From Numida meleagris (lineage: Eukaryota > Chordata > Aves > Galliformes > Numididae), in NCBI RefSeq assembly GCF_002078875.1, contig NC_034413.1, positions 65,468,802-65,532,801 on the forward strand: 64,000 nt of DNA. Direction: 5' to 3'. Positions 14,941-26,352 of the stretch are shown here, one piece after another (the stretch's first letter is position 1; each line of letters starts with the position of its first letter). The notes beneath the pieces are model-generated. The model searched no databases. It was not told where the DNA came from and saw only the letters and a program-made list of their open reading frames with translations. The position numbers and the translations under genes were made by a program.

Positions 14941-15085
14941 GCATTATCCCCTTCATCTGGAAGAGGAAGAGAGAATGAAGCGACATCCCTAGGCACACAC
15001 TATCCTGAAATCCAGGGCTTCCAAGAGAGATTTTTTTGGGAACTAGGAAATGCTGTGTCCTAGCTCTAAGAGGCTCCATAGTTTC
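14941..15085 (-). repeat. Probable MIR-like fragment
   Basis: The plus strand reads like a reversed MIR. ATTATCCCCTTCATCTGGAA is followed by a purine block, then GAAGCGACATCCCTAGGCACACAC, which matches the reversed core (gttaagtgacttgcccaaggtcacac) with gaps. A later AGGAAATGCTGTGTCC segment could be the tRNA-related end. It is more diverged than the copies at 6.4 and 18.8 kb. Confidence 0.45.
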
Positions 15086-16650
15086 TCTAAGGATGACTCT
15101 GATGGTCAATGTGAGCTCCTGGATCCATTTCTACCGCAGTGCCAGGCTGGGAATAGCATTATAAAGAAAGAATCCCATTATTAGGAGAATCTTTTGGAGA
15201 TTTTTTTCACTTTGTTCTCTTCCAGAGATTCTGGACAGCGCTGTACATTGCCTCTCTGTTGGTGGTGAGTGCTGGAATGTCTCAAGGTAGCTTTCTGTTG
15301 CTGTTATTTCTGAAATAACAGCAGCACTACCAAACACAAGTGCAAGCTTCCCCTCCTTTACTCATAAGTCACCCTTCAAAGAATCATGAGATTTGCTTAA
15401 ATCATGAGAATTTGAAGCTGCCATACATGTGAAGTTCTTTTTATTTGACTTCTTGTTTTTGCATCTTCAGGATACACCCAAGTCACACTGGCAAGTTTTC
15501 CTCCCAAAAGGTCACATGCCGTCTCAGAATTACATCAGCTGAGGCCTGAAGAAAAACAGAAAGCAATACCATAGGTGCAATAAAATCCTGGGAGTTAGCA
15601 ACACTGAAGCAGATGGAGCACTCAGAACTGGCTTGCTCTTCCTTTTCTGATTCAGCACAAGTTCTGAGTAACTTTTGTAGAACCTAAAGTGTATTTGTGC
15701 TGTAGGAAAAGAAAGTACATATTCATCTGTTTTGTGTTGCTTGATTAATTAGCTCCCCAGAAGAGATTATTGCCAATTTAAAATGAGAAAGCATTTGGAA
15801 TATTTAGGTGTTGTTTTTATTTATAATTAAGGAGCCCTTGCAGAACTCTAACAATGCAAAGTGACACTTAGGTGCATTGAAATTACATTTAAGCTGCAGC
15901 ACTATAGTAAGAATAATTTTCACTGAATTTTCTATTCTTACAGTTTGTTTTTTTTCCCTCACATCTGAGGAGTTGCCTATGTTTGTCAAACAGAGTAACT
16001 ATTTTGATGGAGCAAAACATGTATACCTTCCTCATAACTGAGATATTCATTGCCAATACAAAGTATCTCCTAATCAGTGCACCCATCTCTATTGTGTTTG
16101 TTTTGAAGAATGAATTTATTTGATAGATAATAATGTGTTGAGTTTCAGCTCAAATGCAGACTGTCAAGGCAAATGTTGTATTCAGATTGTGAGTAGTACT
16201 AATGGAAAAAACTGAGTGGCAGATGACCTCGAGGGCGATGGGAGAATTAACATTTACTTTATATTCATTTAATATGAATGAGAGCTTTGGGTTGGCCATT
16301 GTCTTCTTGAATCTTTAGTTTTATGTTTTAAAATAAGTTTTGAAATAAAATATTTTAAAATTTATTTGTATCAACTCCTAAGAAATTATAAAGTTGAATT
16401 TTTTCTGGTACCTTTTCAGAAGAGTTTACTGGAGGCAGGTTTAGGTTATGACCATGTCAGAAATCTCCACGAGTGACATGGTGGTGGTTTGTTCCAGACT
16501 CCTGTGTTACCCTCATCCCTAGAGGCTCTTCCCACCATGCATTAAGCCTTGTGCATTATGTCCTTTATACAAGGTTCATTTTCTGTCTCAGCGTGTTCCC
16601 TGGGAGAAAACATGCACACAGTGTATTCATCTGTCAAGCCTTTAATGCAT
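15086..16650. other. Gene-free unique sequence
   Basis: No gene, RNA gene or recognisable repeat was seen here. It is AT-rich with only short chance open frames. Confidence 0.55.
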
Positions 16651-16752
16651 AAACATACGCATGCATGTACCCATACACACACATGCACAAATTCAAAGAG
16701 ATATACAGACACACATAGGCATGCACAGTGATATTCCTTTTTTTTTTTTTTA
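16651..16752. repeat. Degenerate CA-rich tract with adjoining T run
   Basis: An imperfect CA/CATG-rich simple repeat (about 16651-16728) is followed by a run of about 15 T ending near 16752. The open frames that cross it, rich in His and Thr, are artefacts of the low-complexity sequence. Confidence 0.75.
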
Positions 16753-17005
16753 GGGAAGGGGGAGGGGTGGGGTGTTTGATTGAAAGAAAGCAGATAAATT
16801 CAGGCAAGCGCATCAGAATCATGGAGAAAATAGCATATATTTTCCTTCTTGAAGGAATTCATTCTGCAGTTCTTTATTAGAAATTCAGAATATTTTTGCT
16901 CCAGTACAGATGAAGGGTACCATAGTTCTGAGATTTCTGAGCAACAAAGTTGTCAACCACAGTTGTTACTCTTGCTAGCACACTGAGAAGCAACGTACAA
17001 TTAAA

Positions 17006-17539
17006 ATGAATGATCTTGAGTTTTATTCATCAACCTACAGGGTGTCATGGCATGACATGTTTAATACTTTCATGACAGTCTATATTTCCGAGAATGTGTG
17101 TTGCTATATTTCGAGTAGTTGGCATTTCCTGAGGGTTAGCATGTTCATGCTCATGTTGGCAGATGACAAAGAGCAGCCTCTTTGGTTTGATCCTAGAGGA
17201 GGATCACAGAATGTATTTCTATTTACTGCACTGGATGTGTTCTTTTTAGCTGTTGCTTTTCTGTGTCTGTACTTGAGTGATGCAGTCTACATTCTCTACA
17301 CTACTGTTGTGAAGAAAGCAATCTCTCATCTGCTGGAAACCAATGCTAAGTTGCACACCAAGCACCACGTAGAGAGAAGAACTTACCATATGAATGTGAA
17401 GTACCTCTTTAAGAGGAAAGTATCTTCTCAGAGGACAATCCTTGACCACATTTGGGGTTTTGTTAGTTACAGGAACATGGTGATGACAGGACTGGTGAAT
17501 TCAGGTCAAGCTATTGTTCAGCCTGTAGGTAGGTGTTGA
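17006..17539 (+). other. Unassigned 177-codon open frame, possible exon or decayed gene
   Basis: This is the longest open frame in the window outside simple repeats and CR1. The frame is open from the stop at 16976 to TGA at 17537-17539, and the first ATG is at 17006. I do not recognise the product. A hydrophobic stretch at about residues 68-103 (FLFTALDVFFLAVAFLCLYL and onward) could form one long or two short membrane segments. Residues 105-145 are basic, with HTKHHVERR and LFKRKVSSQR. No domain or catalytic motif is visible. An acceptor-like CCTACAG lies at 17034-17040 and a donor-like TAGGTAGGT at 17526-17534, so an internal exon is possible, but the polypyrimidine tract is poor. By rough stop-codon frequency, a run this long is uncommon but not impossible by chance in 64 kb. 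It could also be a degraded retrocopy. Confidence 0.2.
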
Positions 17540-17718
17540 AGTGTTCAAAAGACATTGTCTTTTGGCAGCTTTTTAAGGAACATTTACTAAATTTGTGTCA
17601 GTATCAAAGATCAGAGAGAGTCAAGGTGATAAAAGAGGGGCTGACCAAAACATCTACTTTTAGTGGATAGAATGTGGTGAGACATACATTCTGTTATGTG
17701 ATGCATATAAAAGAAGTG

Positions 17719-17747
17719 TGGGATATCCATTTTATGGAGATATCCCA
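17719..17747. repeat. Hairpin with 9-bp perfect arms
   Basis: TGGGATATC (17719-17727) and GATATCCCA (17739-17747) are perfect inverted copies. Three further pairs (CAT with ATG) are possible in the loop. No function is assigned. Confidence 0.7.
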
Positions 17748-18777
17748 TAAAAAGAAATTATTCCCAAACTGGAAAGTGTAACATCAAGTTCACCTGGCAC
17801 TATTGCCAGGTAAGACAGTCAGCAATGACAGAGGTGTGACTGTATAGCATTCAGATAGTTACCTAGGCTGACACCACTGGTGAGGAAATCATCAGCTCCT
17901 CATCTATACTATTGGAACATATATATATTTCTTACAAGTATTCAGCAGCATTTTTACTGGGAATAGCCTTTAATCTAAATTAATATTAAAAATGATTAAT
18001 TACATAATATGTACCTAGGTTCTCTAACCTGCTGCAGAACTTGCATTGATTGTAAGGCAGCCTTGCGTTCTCTTATCATCCTTCTATTTTGGAACTATAT
18101 TCATCTGTCATGCAAATTAGATTTCAGCCATTGCCCAAGTAAAGTTCAAAACTATTAACTCAGAAAACATGTTCAAGAAATTAGGGCCCTCAAGTCGCAG
18201 TGATAATTTCCTAATGTTCCCACCTTTCTGCAGTAAGAATTACATATGTAGTACTCATTTTCCCTTCAGGACTCCTCAGCCACCTGTATGAGCTCTTTAA
18301 CTCAGACATGAAGTTTCATTTAGGTCTGTGGTGTTTAACTGAAACACTGAGTCTTGCTTGTAATTTGGCAAGATTAGGCAGCAATTGTAGGCCAGCAGCG
18401 AAGCAGCTTCTCCATGTTCCAGATCCAAAGGCTGCAGGAAATGCTCCATGGTAAAATACTTTTGTTTCTGTCTTCAGAGATTAGTGGTAACAACTGAAAA
18501 AAAAAAAAACAACAACCAAACAACAGAGAAACTTTCCTAATTTCTTGAGTAACCACAAGAGAAGGGTCAAATATTTGAAGAGGATAAGAAATGAAAAGAA
18601 CCGCACTCAGTATTGGATATTGATTTAAAGGTATTCTAAATTCAGCATTTGACCACTGAAAGCCTGCTGCTGGCTGAATTTGTACTTAAGGCAGATTCTC
18701 AACAAACTTCCTCATATTCAGTCCGTGTGAAAAAGGATAACAGCTGGAACTCGTGTGGTTTTCTGAGCAGACAAGTG
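17748..18777. other. Gene-free unique sequence
   Basis: No supportable feature was seen. There is a 13-A run near 18497 and a donor-like CAGGTAAGA at about 17817, without any convincing exon around it. Confidence 0.55.
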
Positions 18778-18905
18778 CTGAGTGCCGGAGCCGGGCGGGA
18801 TCCTGGATTTACTCTGGGCACAGGGTTCTGACTCATTATGTGACCCCGAGCAAATCACTTGACCTCCTTGGTCTTCTGCCAGCTCAGATGGAAAATTAGG
18901 TAAAA
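18778..18905 (+). repeat. MIR (CORE-SINE) fragment
   Basis: This is the clearest MIR in the window, in the forward direction. The tRNA-related segment GGAGCCGGGCGGGATCCTGG is followed by GGTTCTGACTCATTATGTGACC, then GAGCAAATCACTTGACCTCC, then CAGATGGAAAATTAGG. These are the successive blocks of the MIR consensus. Diverged, so ancient. Confidence 0.85.
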
Positions 18906-21900
18906 AGCAGAGACTGCAGTGGAAATTTGGTTCTGTAACTGAACTGAACGATGAAACGAGATGAGTAAACGTACAGGTGTTTCCCTGCAGTTACACTGCT
19001 GATACCAATGGGAGCCATAGCTGGATTCAAACAAAAGATGAGGAACAGCACGTGTTTGATGTATTTTTCTGATGGAGTATAGTCTTTCATAACAATTAAG
19101 CTCTCACTGGAAGCAGCTCCTTTCAGAGATGTTAAAATAGAGCAACTCAGAGTGTTGTGATTACCAGAGTGATGTCCGTATGGAATGTGATTTTCAGTGC
19201 ACAATATTTTTTTTCTGCTTTTGTTTCCCCTCGGTCTGTAGCTTTGGCATATTTGATTGCACTCCCCTCTTTTTGTCCTGCCTTGAGCAGAGAACCCCTG
19301 GAAGTGACTAAACCACCATGGAAAGCTGTGCATAATGGGGAGAGAAGGCTCTGGATGTCTGTCTTTGTCTGTCACACTCTAATGCTGAGCTTCTGTTTTT
19401 GTCTTACCTCTCTAGATGATGTTTGCAATGAGGTGTTCTCTAATACATTGAGGTTAGCAGTACTTGCAGCTGCTGAGACCAAGTACTCAAGGGGGAAGAA
19501 AAAAAAAGAATTATTCCTGAGAAAAAAAATGAGTTATTTGTAAAGGTGTGATGAAAGCAGTAGCTGTGATAATGTTCAGATTTGTTTTTAGTGCTTTTAG
19601 AGGGAATATCAAAGAAAGACATGGTACAATTTAAAAAGAGAGTGAAGTACATGGTAAATCCTGAGCAGGAATTGAAAACAGATAAAAAGAAAAGATTTTC
19701 TTTATATTCCTTCTCCACCCATGTTCCCAAAGCTCCTTTAAAAAACTGACATTCTGGAAAAACTTGTTACAGTTCTGGTTACAACACAGCCTCCTGACCA
19801 AACTTGTTATGATGTCACCACAGCCACCAAATTATTTAAGGCCTCATTATTCACCATGCTTTTATAACTTTTATTAGGTATAACGGTGACATTAAAAACT
19901 GCTAACACCGATCATAACTTTCTTTGACCTTAAACTAAGAACTCGAGAGTGACTGACTCAGTTCCATTTGCAGTTTCATTGCATTGTTTTATTTTTATTA
20001 CCATGCTATGGAAAACATGTTCATATTATGCTGAAATCCATCTGAGAGAGATCTTATTACTTGAAAAAAAAAATTTTTTTTGATCTTCATACTTCAAAGG
20101 TAGCCCTTTTTATGTCTACTGTTAGTTCAGAGCCTGCCCCACGAATGCCATTTTGATTCCCCTTTTCCAAGAATATGTGTCAGAAAACCTCCTCTTCCTC
20201 AGTGCTCTTCAGTTTACCTGTTTTGGTTTTTTTTTTTTTCTCTTTAAAATTGCATGACTGTCTTAATTATGCTTGTTTTCCACAGGTGCAAAGCAGATTC
20301 TGGCCACCAGTGCCTTAAAGTATTTTAGCTGGGAGCAAGAGAATTTTATTTGTATTGTTATTAAGTCTAACACATTTTCCCTACTTGACGTTAAACAAAA
20401 AACGTCATGTATTTTTTCTAGTTAGTATGTGAGCCTGAAATTACTGTGAGTCTCTTGGCTCTGAACATCTGTAATGTCTCTGGTGGACTTTGGCCAGATG
20501 CAAAGTACCTGCAGTACAGGCAAGATAAAATCTGAACCTCAAACTAAACCCTATCCTGCATAAGCCCTTGTCTTTGAAATAGAAGTAAAACTTTAATCTG
20601 AGCTTCTGAGAGGACTGTTTGAAAACAGGGGCGAGTGCTGAATTTCATGGGCTTATCCTGTCTCACTGATTTGAATCGTCCTCTGGTTACACTGAAGTTA
20701 TTTTGATGAGAGTAGTAAAGGAAACTGTTTCTGATTCAGTCTGATTCACTATGCCCAGACTTCTTTCTCATGACTGATTAAACAAAACACCATTTATTGT
20801 GTGTGCCTGTTACTATGGCTACCAGAAATGCTCAGCATCAATGAAACTGATTAGAAATTGTGATTCTTTATATATAAAGAAGCATATCCTTTGTGTGCAG
20901 ACTTTCTTATAAGTTTCAATTCATGAGTTGCCTTTGGGAAAGCAACCTCTGAATTTGCTCTCACTGATACGTATGGACATAGGTGCACACCAGTAATTTG
21001 TATGTGCAAATTAGCATTCTTGGAGCAAGAAAACAAAGGCAAATAATTTGTGTAAGATGTGGATCTGGGAAGACTGAGTTCTTTCCCAGATTCAAACACA
21101 AACATCTTGTTTGGCCTTGGACCTTGTCACATAAAGAGTAGCTTTAAAGGGCCTGTAAATTCAGGCACTTCTGTTTTCAGGCACAAAAGGTACCGTGGAC
21201 CAGGGTTTTTTTCAGATATTCTCTATATCTGTTTTTTCAGTTGCTGCCTGTGAGAAACTTATTTCCAACTCTGAAAATTATGTATTAAGCAAAAATATGT
21301 TTATTTTACTGCAGTATAAAGCAAGGTGAAATAGTACAAATACTTTGTTTTCATGTAATAGCCCACTGTGCGGAACATTTTTTCACTTCCTTTTTCTGGA
21401 CTGTTGATGGGATTATCTTAAAATGAGAAAGAAGTTGTTGTTTTCTTCTTCTAGTAGGTTCCAATAACTAGACTTGCTTTGTGCTGCCTTTTTTTCAAAC
21501 GTGTAACAAATGAACTAATGAGACTGTTTACATTTATGAATGAAGATTATTCAAAATGGATGTCATTTGACAGGAAGATTATGGCAAGATAAATCTAACT
21601 TTGAAAACGAATCTAGCTTGGCCTGAATCACCTGTGTGAAAGAGAGAAGCAGCTTTGATTTTGCCTCATGCAACAAGGGTGAAGAAACCCATTTAAGAGA
21701 GTTTTTCTGCTTAGGCTTGGGAAGAGGCTGCAAAACGTATGCTGATGTTGTCTTTGCACTTCCTCTTTTACCTGTGAAAGGATATTTCCCGGCTTCTTTT
21801 CCATGTCTAGAAAGAGACTCCATTATTTTTCCATCTGTTTATGCTCTTGTTTAGGGACAGCCATTAGCTCCTCATGTCTTGACACTTATAAATTTTGAGT

Positions 21901-22348
21901 AGACAAATTCAGAGATCTTAAATATGAGAATAGTCTGACTAGACTGTGATGGAGAGAAGCTTAACATTAAAGTCTGAAGCGTTACTGTGGTGGGTACAGC
22001 ATGAGCTAGCAGGATGAAATTTTTTTCATAAAGAGACAAGAAATGAGCTAGCATGAAGAATGAATTTACAAATTCCCTATAGAATATGATTTGTCCTGGC
22101 CATGGGAAGGTCACTGCTAGGGCAATGTACATAGGATTAGAGATGCAGGCTTGACTTGATGATTTATTTTTAGTTTGAAACTAATATCACTTTTCTGTTA
22201 TAATGCTCAATTGCAGTCCATGACAGATGGGAAGAATCCACAGCCATTTGAACTGCTTATAATATTTCAACATTTAGCACTGAAACCCTGTAAGTCATCA
22301 TGTGCTATTTGAAAGAGAAGTCGTTAAAACAAAAAAGAAAATGAAAGC
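18906..22348. other. Gene-free unique sequence
   Basis: No gene is supported. Open frames of 159 (-) and 128 (+) codons overlap at 18896-19543, but neither has a recognisable domain. An A(9)T(8) palindrome lies near 20065-20081, and a pre-miRNA-sized imperfect hairpin at 21047-21102 is listed separately. Confidence 0.55.
21047..21102 (+). other. 56-nt imperfect hairpin, small-RNA-precursor-sized
   Basis: An inner stem of 11 pairs (GGATCTGGGAA at 21061-21071 with TTCCCAGATTC at 21083-21093, one G-T wobble) is joined through an asymmetric 7/2-nt internal loop. The outer stem is a perfect 7 pairs (TTTGTGT at 21047-21053 with ACACAAA at 21096-21102). The terminal loop is 11 nt. This is 18 pairs in 56 nt, shaped like a short miRNA precursor but with a large internal loop. 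It resembles no miRNA I know. Confidence 0.25.
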
Positions 22349-22526
22349 TTTGTTTCTTTCTTTCCATCTTTCTTTCTTTCTTCCCTTCTTTCTTCCTTTC
22401 TTTCTCTTTCCTCCCTCCCTCCCTCCGTCCCTCCCTCCCTTCCTTTCCTTCCTTCCTTTCCTTTCCTTCCTTCCTTTCCTTCCTTCCTTTCTTTCTTTCT
22501 TCCTTCCTTTCTTTCTTTCTTCCTTC

Positions 22527-22621
<95 letters not shown>

Positions 22622-22813
22622 NNNNNNNNNNNNNNNNNNNNNNNNNNNNNNNNNNNNNNNNNNNNNNNNNNNNNNNNNNNNNNNNNNNNNNNNNNNNNNN
22701 NNNNNNNNNNNNNNNNNNNNNNNNNNNNNNNNNNNNNNNNNNNNNNNNNNNNNNNNNNNNNNNNNNNNNNNNNNNNNNNNNNNNNNNNNNNNNNNNNNNN
22801 NNNNNNNNNNNTT

Positions 22814-22897
<84 letters not shown>

Positions 22898-23227
22898 TTT
22901 TTCTCTTCCTTTCTCTCTCTTTCTCTCTTCCTTTCTTTCTTTCTCTCTTTCTTTCTCTCTTTCTTTCTCTCTTTCTTTCTCTCTTTCTTTCTCTCTTTCT
23001 TTCTCTCTTTTTCTTTCTTTCTCTCTTTCTTTCTTTCTCTCTCTCTTTCTCTCTTTCCTTTCTTCCTTTCTTTCTCTTTCCTCCCTTCCTTCCTTCCTTC
23101 CCTCCTTCATTTCCTCCTTCCTTCCTTCCCTCCTTCATTTCCTCCTTCCCTCCTTCCCTCCTTCATTCCCTCCTTCCCTCCTTCCTTCCCTCCTTCATTC
23201 CCTCCTTCCTTCCTTTCCTTCCTTCCA
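22349..23227. repeat. Long pyrimidine microsatellite, (CTTT)n/(CCTT)n/(CTCTTT)n
   Basis: The plus strand is almost purely C and T. It moves from mixed CCTT and CCCT units through pure CTTT units into the gap, then CTTT, CTCTTT and finally CCTT/CCCT with interspersed CATT. Except for one G at 22427, no purine occurs from about 22367 to 23107. Long open frames across it (Ser/Phe/Leu-rich on plus, Lys/Glu/Arg-rich on minus) are translations of the repeat and not genes. Such tracts can adopt triplex (H-DNA) structures and are hypermutable. Confidence 0.97.
22622..22811. other. Assembly gap of 190 N
   Basis: A run of 190 undetermined bases lies inside the CTTT array, flanked on both sides by pure CTTT units. 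The real length of the array is therefore unknown. The gap is an assembly or sequencing failure in the microsatellite. Confidence 0.99.
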
Positions 23228-23708
23228 TTTATATCCAATTTTTTTTCTAATCAAAGGCTTTATTTAAAATAAAAATTGACACCCAGACACGTTTGTTCCA
23301 ATCAGCTTATAATATAACTGTTTAGTATTCTGTAACTGTAGAAATCATGAAAGGTGGTGAAGGACTGTTAAACACATGTTGGGACTCGGGGAAGTTATTT
23401 AATTTTATTTTATTAAGAAAATTATCAAAAATATGGTAGAAGAGATGATAGTAGAATTCAGGCCTCTTGACTACTCAGCACCATACCTTAGGAAGATACT
23501 GTCTTATAATTCTCCTGCTCCATGGGAATATTAACTTCAGTAAAGACTCTTACGAGAATGAATTCATAATTGCAAGCATTCCTTTTGTTATTGATACCTA
23601 TGGATATATATACTCATAATTAACAAATTACAAAATATTCTTTATCATTGTCTTTGTGGTTAGTCTCTTTCCCCAAACACAGTGAAAGGTAGCAGGACTG
23701 CCAGATAA
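23228..23708. other. Unique spacer between microsatellite and CR1
   Basis: AT-rich sequence in which I see no gene, repeat family or RNA. Confidence 0.55.
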
Positions 23709-25121
23709 CAGCCTGGTACTTTCTGGTCAACTGGAGAGGTCCCAGAAGACTGGAGACTTAGCAACGTGACTCCCATCTACAAGAAGGGTCGTAAGGAGGA
23801 TCCGGGGAACTACAGGCCTGTCAGCCTAACCTCGGTGCCAGGGAAGGTTATGGAGCAGATTGTCCTGAGGGAGATCACACGGCATTTGCAGGACAACCGG
23901 AGGATCAGGCCCAGCCAGCATGGGTTGGTGAAGGGCAGGTGCTGCTTGACCAACCTAATCTCCTTCTATGTTCAAGTGACCCGCCTGGTGGATGAGGGAA
24001 AGGCTGTTGATGTGATCTACGTAGACTTCAGCAGAGCCTTTGACACTGTCTCCCACAGTATTCTCCTGGAGAAGCTGGCAGCCCATGGCTTGGACAGGTA
24101 CACTCTTTGCTGGGTAAGGAGCTGGCTGGAGGGCTGGGCCCGGAGAGTGGTGGTGAATGGAGTTAAATCCAGCTGGCAACCAGTCACGAGTGGTGTTCCC
24201 CAGGGGTTGGTGCTGGGTCCTGTCCTCTTCAATATCTTTTTTGATGACCTGGATGAGGGCACTGAGAGCACCCTCAGTAAGTCTGCAGATGACACCAAGA
24301 TGGCAGGAAATGTTGATCTGCCTGGGGGTAGCAAGGCCCTACAGAGAGATCTGGACAGGCTGGATCTCTGGGCTGAAGCCAGTGGGGTGAGGTTCAACAA
24401 GACCAAGTGCTGGGTCCTGCACTTTGGCCACTACAACCCCAGGCAACACTACAGGCTTGGGGCAGAGTGGCTGGAAGACTGTGTGGAGGAAACTGATCTG
24501 GGGGTATTAGTCGATGCTCGGCTGAGCATGAGCCAGCAGTGTGCCCAAGTGGCCAAGAAGGCCAATGGCATCCTGGCTTATATCAGAAATAGTGTTGCCA
24601 GTAGGAGTAGGGAAGTAATAGTCCCTCTGTACTCAGCACTGGTGAGGCTGCACCTGGAGTACTGTGTCCAGTGTTGGGCCCCCCACTGCAGGAGAGACAC
24701 TGAGGCCCTGGAGCATGTTCAAAGGAGGGCGATTAAGCTGGTGAGGGGTCTGGAGCACGGGCCTTATGAGGAGCGGCTGAGGGAGCTGAGATCATTCTGT
24801 CTGGAGAAGAGGAGGCTCTGAGGTGACCTTATCGCTCTCTATACCTACCTGAAGGGAGGTTGTAGTGAGCTGGGAGTCAGCCTCTTCTCTCTTGTAACTA
24901 GTGACAGGATTAGGGGGAATGGTCTCAAGTTTCTCCAGGGGAGATTTGGGCTGGACATTAGAAAATACTACTTTTCTGAAAGAGTGGTCAGGTGCTGAAA
25001 TGGGCTGCCCGGGGAGGTGGTTGAGTCACCATCCCTGGAAGTGTTCAAGAAACATTTAGATGTTGTGAGAGACATGGTTCAGTGGGGTTATTGGTGGCAG
25101 GTGGATGGTTGGACTGGATGA
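23709..25121 (+). pseudogene. CR1 ORF2 reverse-transcriptase fragment with two nonsense changes
   Basis: The frame is open from codon 23709 (upstream stop at 23706-23708) to TGA at 24819-24821. It continues in the same frame, with one further TGA near 24987, to the natural end at 25119-25121. No frameshift was found. Visible RT landmarks are [53 protein letters not shown] and the active-site region SADDTKMAG. Odd points: the catalytic F/YxDD box reads SADD rather than the usual FADD, and the LVLGP after GVPQG replaces the usual SVLGP. The first stop is explained by CGA to TGA (CpG decay) within EKRRLRGDL, and the second by TGG to TGA. It encodes no functional RT because it is N-terminally truncated and interrupted. 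Confidence 0.95.
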
Positions 25122-25170
25122 TCTTCTAGGTCTTTTCCAAACTAGCTAATTCTGTGATTCTATGATTCTG
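23709..25170 (+). mobile_element. CR1 LINE, 5'-truncated copy
   Basis: CR1 is the dominant non-LTR retrotransposon of birds. This copy lacks the 5' UTR, ORF1, the endonuclease and the start of the reverse transcriptase, which is the usual 5' truncation from incomplete target-primed reverse transcription. It retains most of the RT, the C-terminal region and the short 3' UTR. The 3' end shows the CR1 signature: GGACTGGATGATCTTCTAGG, then three tandem units of ATTCTRTG (25149-25170). There is no poly(A) tail, as expected for CR1. The 5' boundary is placed where recognisable RT coding starts and may lie a few bases upstream. Confidence 0.97.
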
Positions 25171-26352
25171 CTTGTTTGACTCCCCAGACAGAGGTATCTT
25201 AAGTTGGACGGGTTCCTCTATTCCTTTAATGAATATAAACTACAATGTGGTGAATAAGATATTACAGAACAATGCTAAAATGCAGAGAAGGAATAAAGGA
25301 GGTGGATTCAAGTCTTAGTCGTGGAAAGGCACTTGGATATGAAGCTTCAAATCGCACACAATGAAAAGATTAGGTAGGAAAAGGTTATGTAGGAAAATTT
25401 CCTAAATCTAGTGTAGCGGTAGCAATGATCATGTAAGAATGAAAGTGAGATGGTATCTTCGGGCCCTGCCTGAAGTTACTATTTCATTTGTAAAACTAAA
25501 TAGCAGACTGGCTAAGATTATGGAGCTTAATTAATGTATTGTAAGAAACGTGTGTATTGTGAGCAATGTGCATGATTCTTAGGAACAAGGGACGGATGAG
25601 TAGTCAAGTCACTGGGGGAATCCTGAAATCCACTGAAAACAAATGGGATTTAATGGTGCCACTAATGTGTCACCATTATAATGTCACTAACAGTTTTCCT
25701 ATGGGTTGACTATTCTCTCGATGCCTTTCCCCACTGTACTGTACTGAAGTCTAAGTTTAGGTTGCCACATTCATTAACTGGTGCTAGTGGTAATAGTCTC
25801 AGCTGACTGTGCTGACAGGTGTAAGATATTGCTGTCAAAGATGGAGGGGAGAGATTTATCTTGTGAAACAAATTCTGTGCATTTCATATAAAAGCCTTCC
25901 TCTGCCAAAGGGTTATATAAACTCCAAAGCTAATCTGCGCTGAAAAACAAGCTGGCCTTAGTAGACAGCAATTAAGGACTTAGAGGTTTTCTCTAAAAGG
26001 GAGAGTCCTTTGCAGTAAAATAGGTGCCATGAAAGTGACAAAGTGATTATGTGGCCTCTTTGGTGTTGAAAGGAAATGCTAGCCAAGCTGACTCCGAGAC
26101 CCAGCAGGTGGGGTCTACCTGAATGGTGACCGGACCATGTGGCTGCCCCTCAGAACAAAGGGGACACTAACAGTTCGAGATGGGGTCACAGACCGGCTCC
26201 CAGCCATCAGATAAAACTTGAAAGAGAGAGGTAAATTCAGTTGTAAGGAAAAGGAGATTTTGGACTAGAATGGAAAAGGGAAACAGAATCACCGAAAGGA
26301 ACTCCAAGTAGAGTAAGTAAGTGTAAAGATTCACTGTATGGTCATCTGTCCC
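25171..26352. other. Unique sequence between CR1 and solo LTR
   Basis: No gene is supported. The last 5 bases (26348-26352, GTCCC) form the target-site duplication of the adjoining LTR. The 100-150 bp upstream of it are purine-rich and were not identified. Confidence 0.5.
26348..26352. repeat. Target-site duplication, left copy
   Basis: GTCCC immediately before the LTR terminal TG. It is identical to 26882-26886. Confidence 0.85.

Noticed and set aside
18896..19543. Overlapping 159-codon (-) and 128-codon (+) open frames
   Set aside because: No recognisable domain, no consistent splice or poly(A) signals, and mutual overlap on opposite strands. Chance is the simpler explanation.
22298..23267. 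Open frames of 270-321 codons across the pyrimidine tract
   Set aside because: They are translations of CTTT/AAAG repeats and run through 190 undetermined bases. They are not genes.
23955..24406. Open frames antisense to or in other frames of the CR1
   Set aside because: They are shadows of the RT coding sequence, which is clearly in the plus-strand frame beginning at 23709.
26100..26352. Purine-rich sequence left of the solo LTR as internal retroviral sequence
   Set aside because: The GTCCC duplication sits directly at the LTR edge, and there is no primer-binding-site-like sequence, so this is flanking host DNA.
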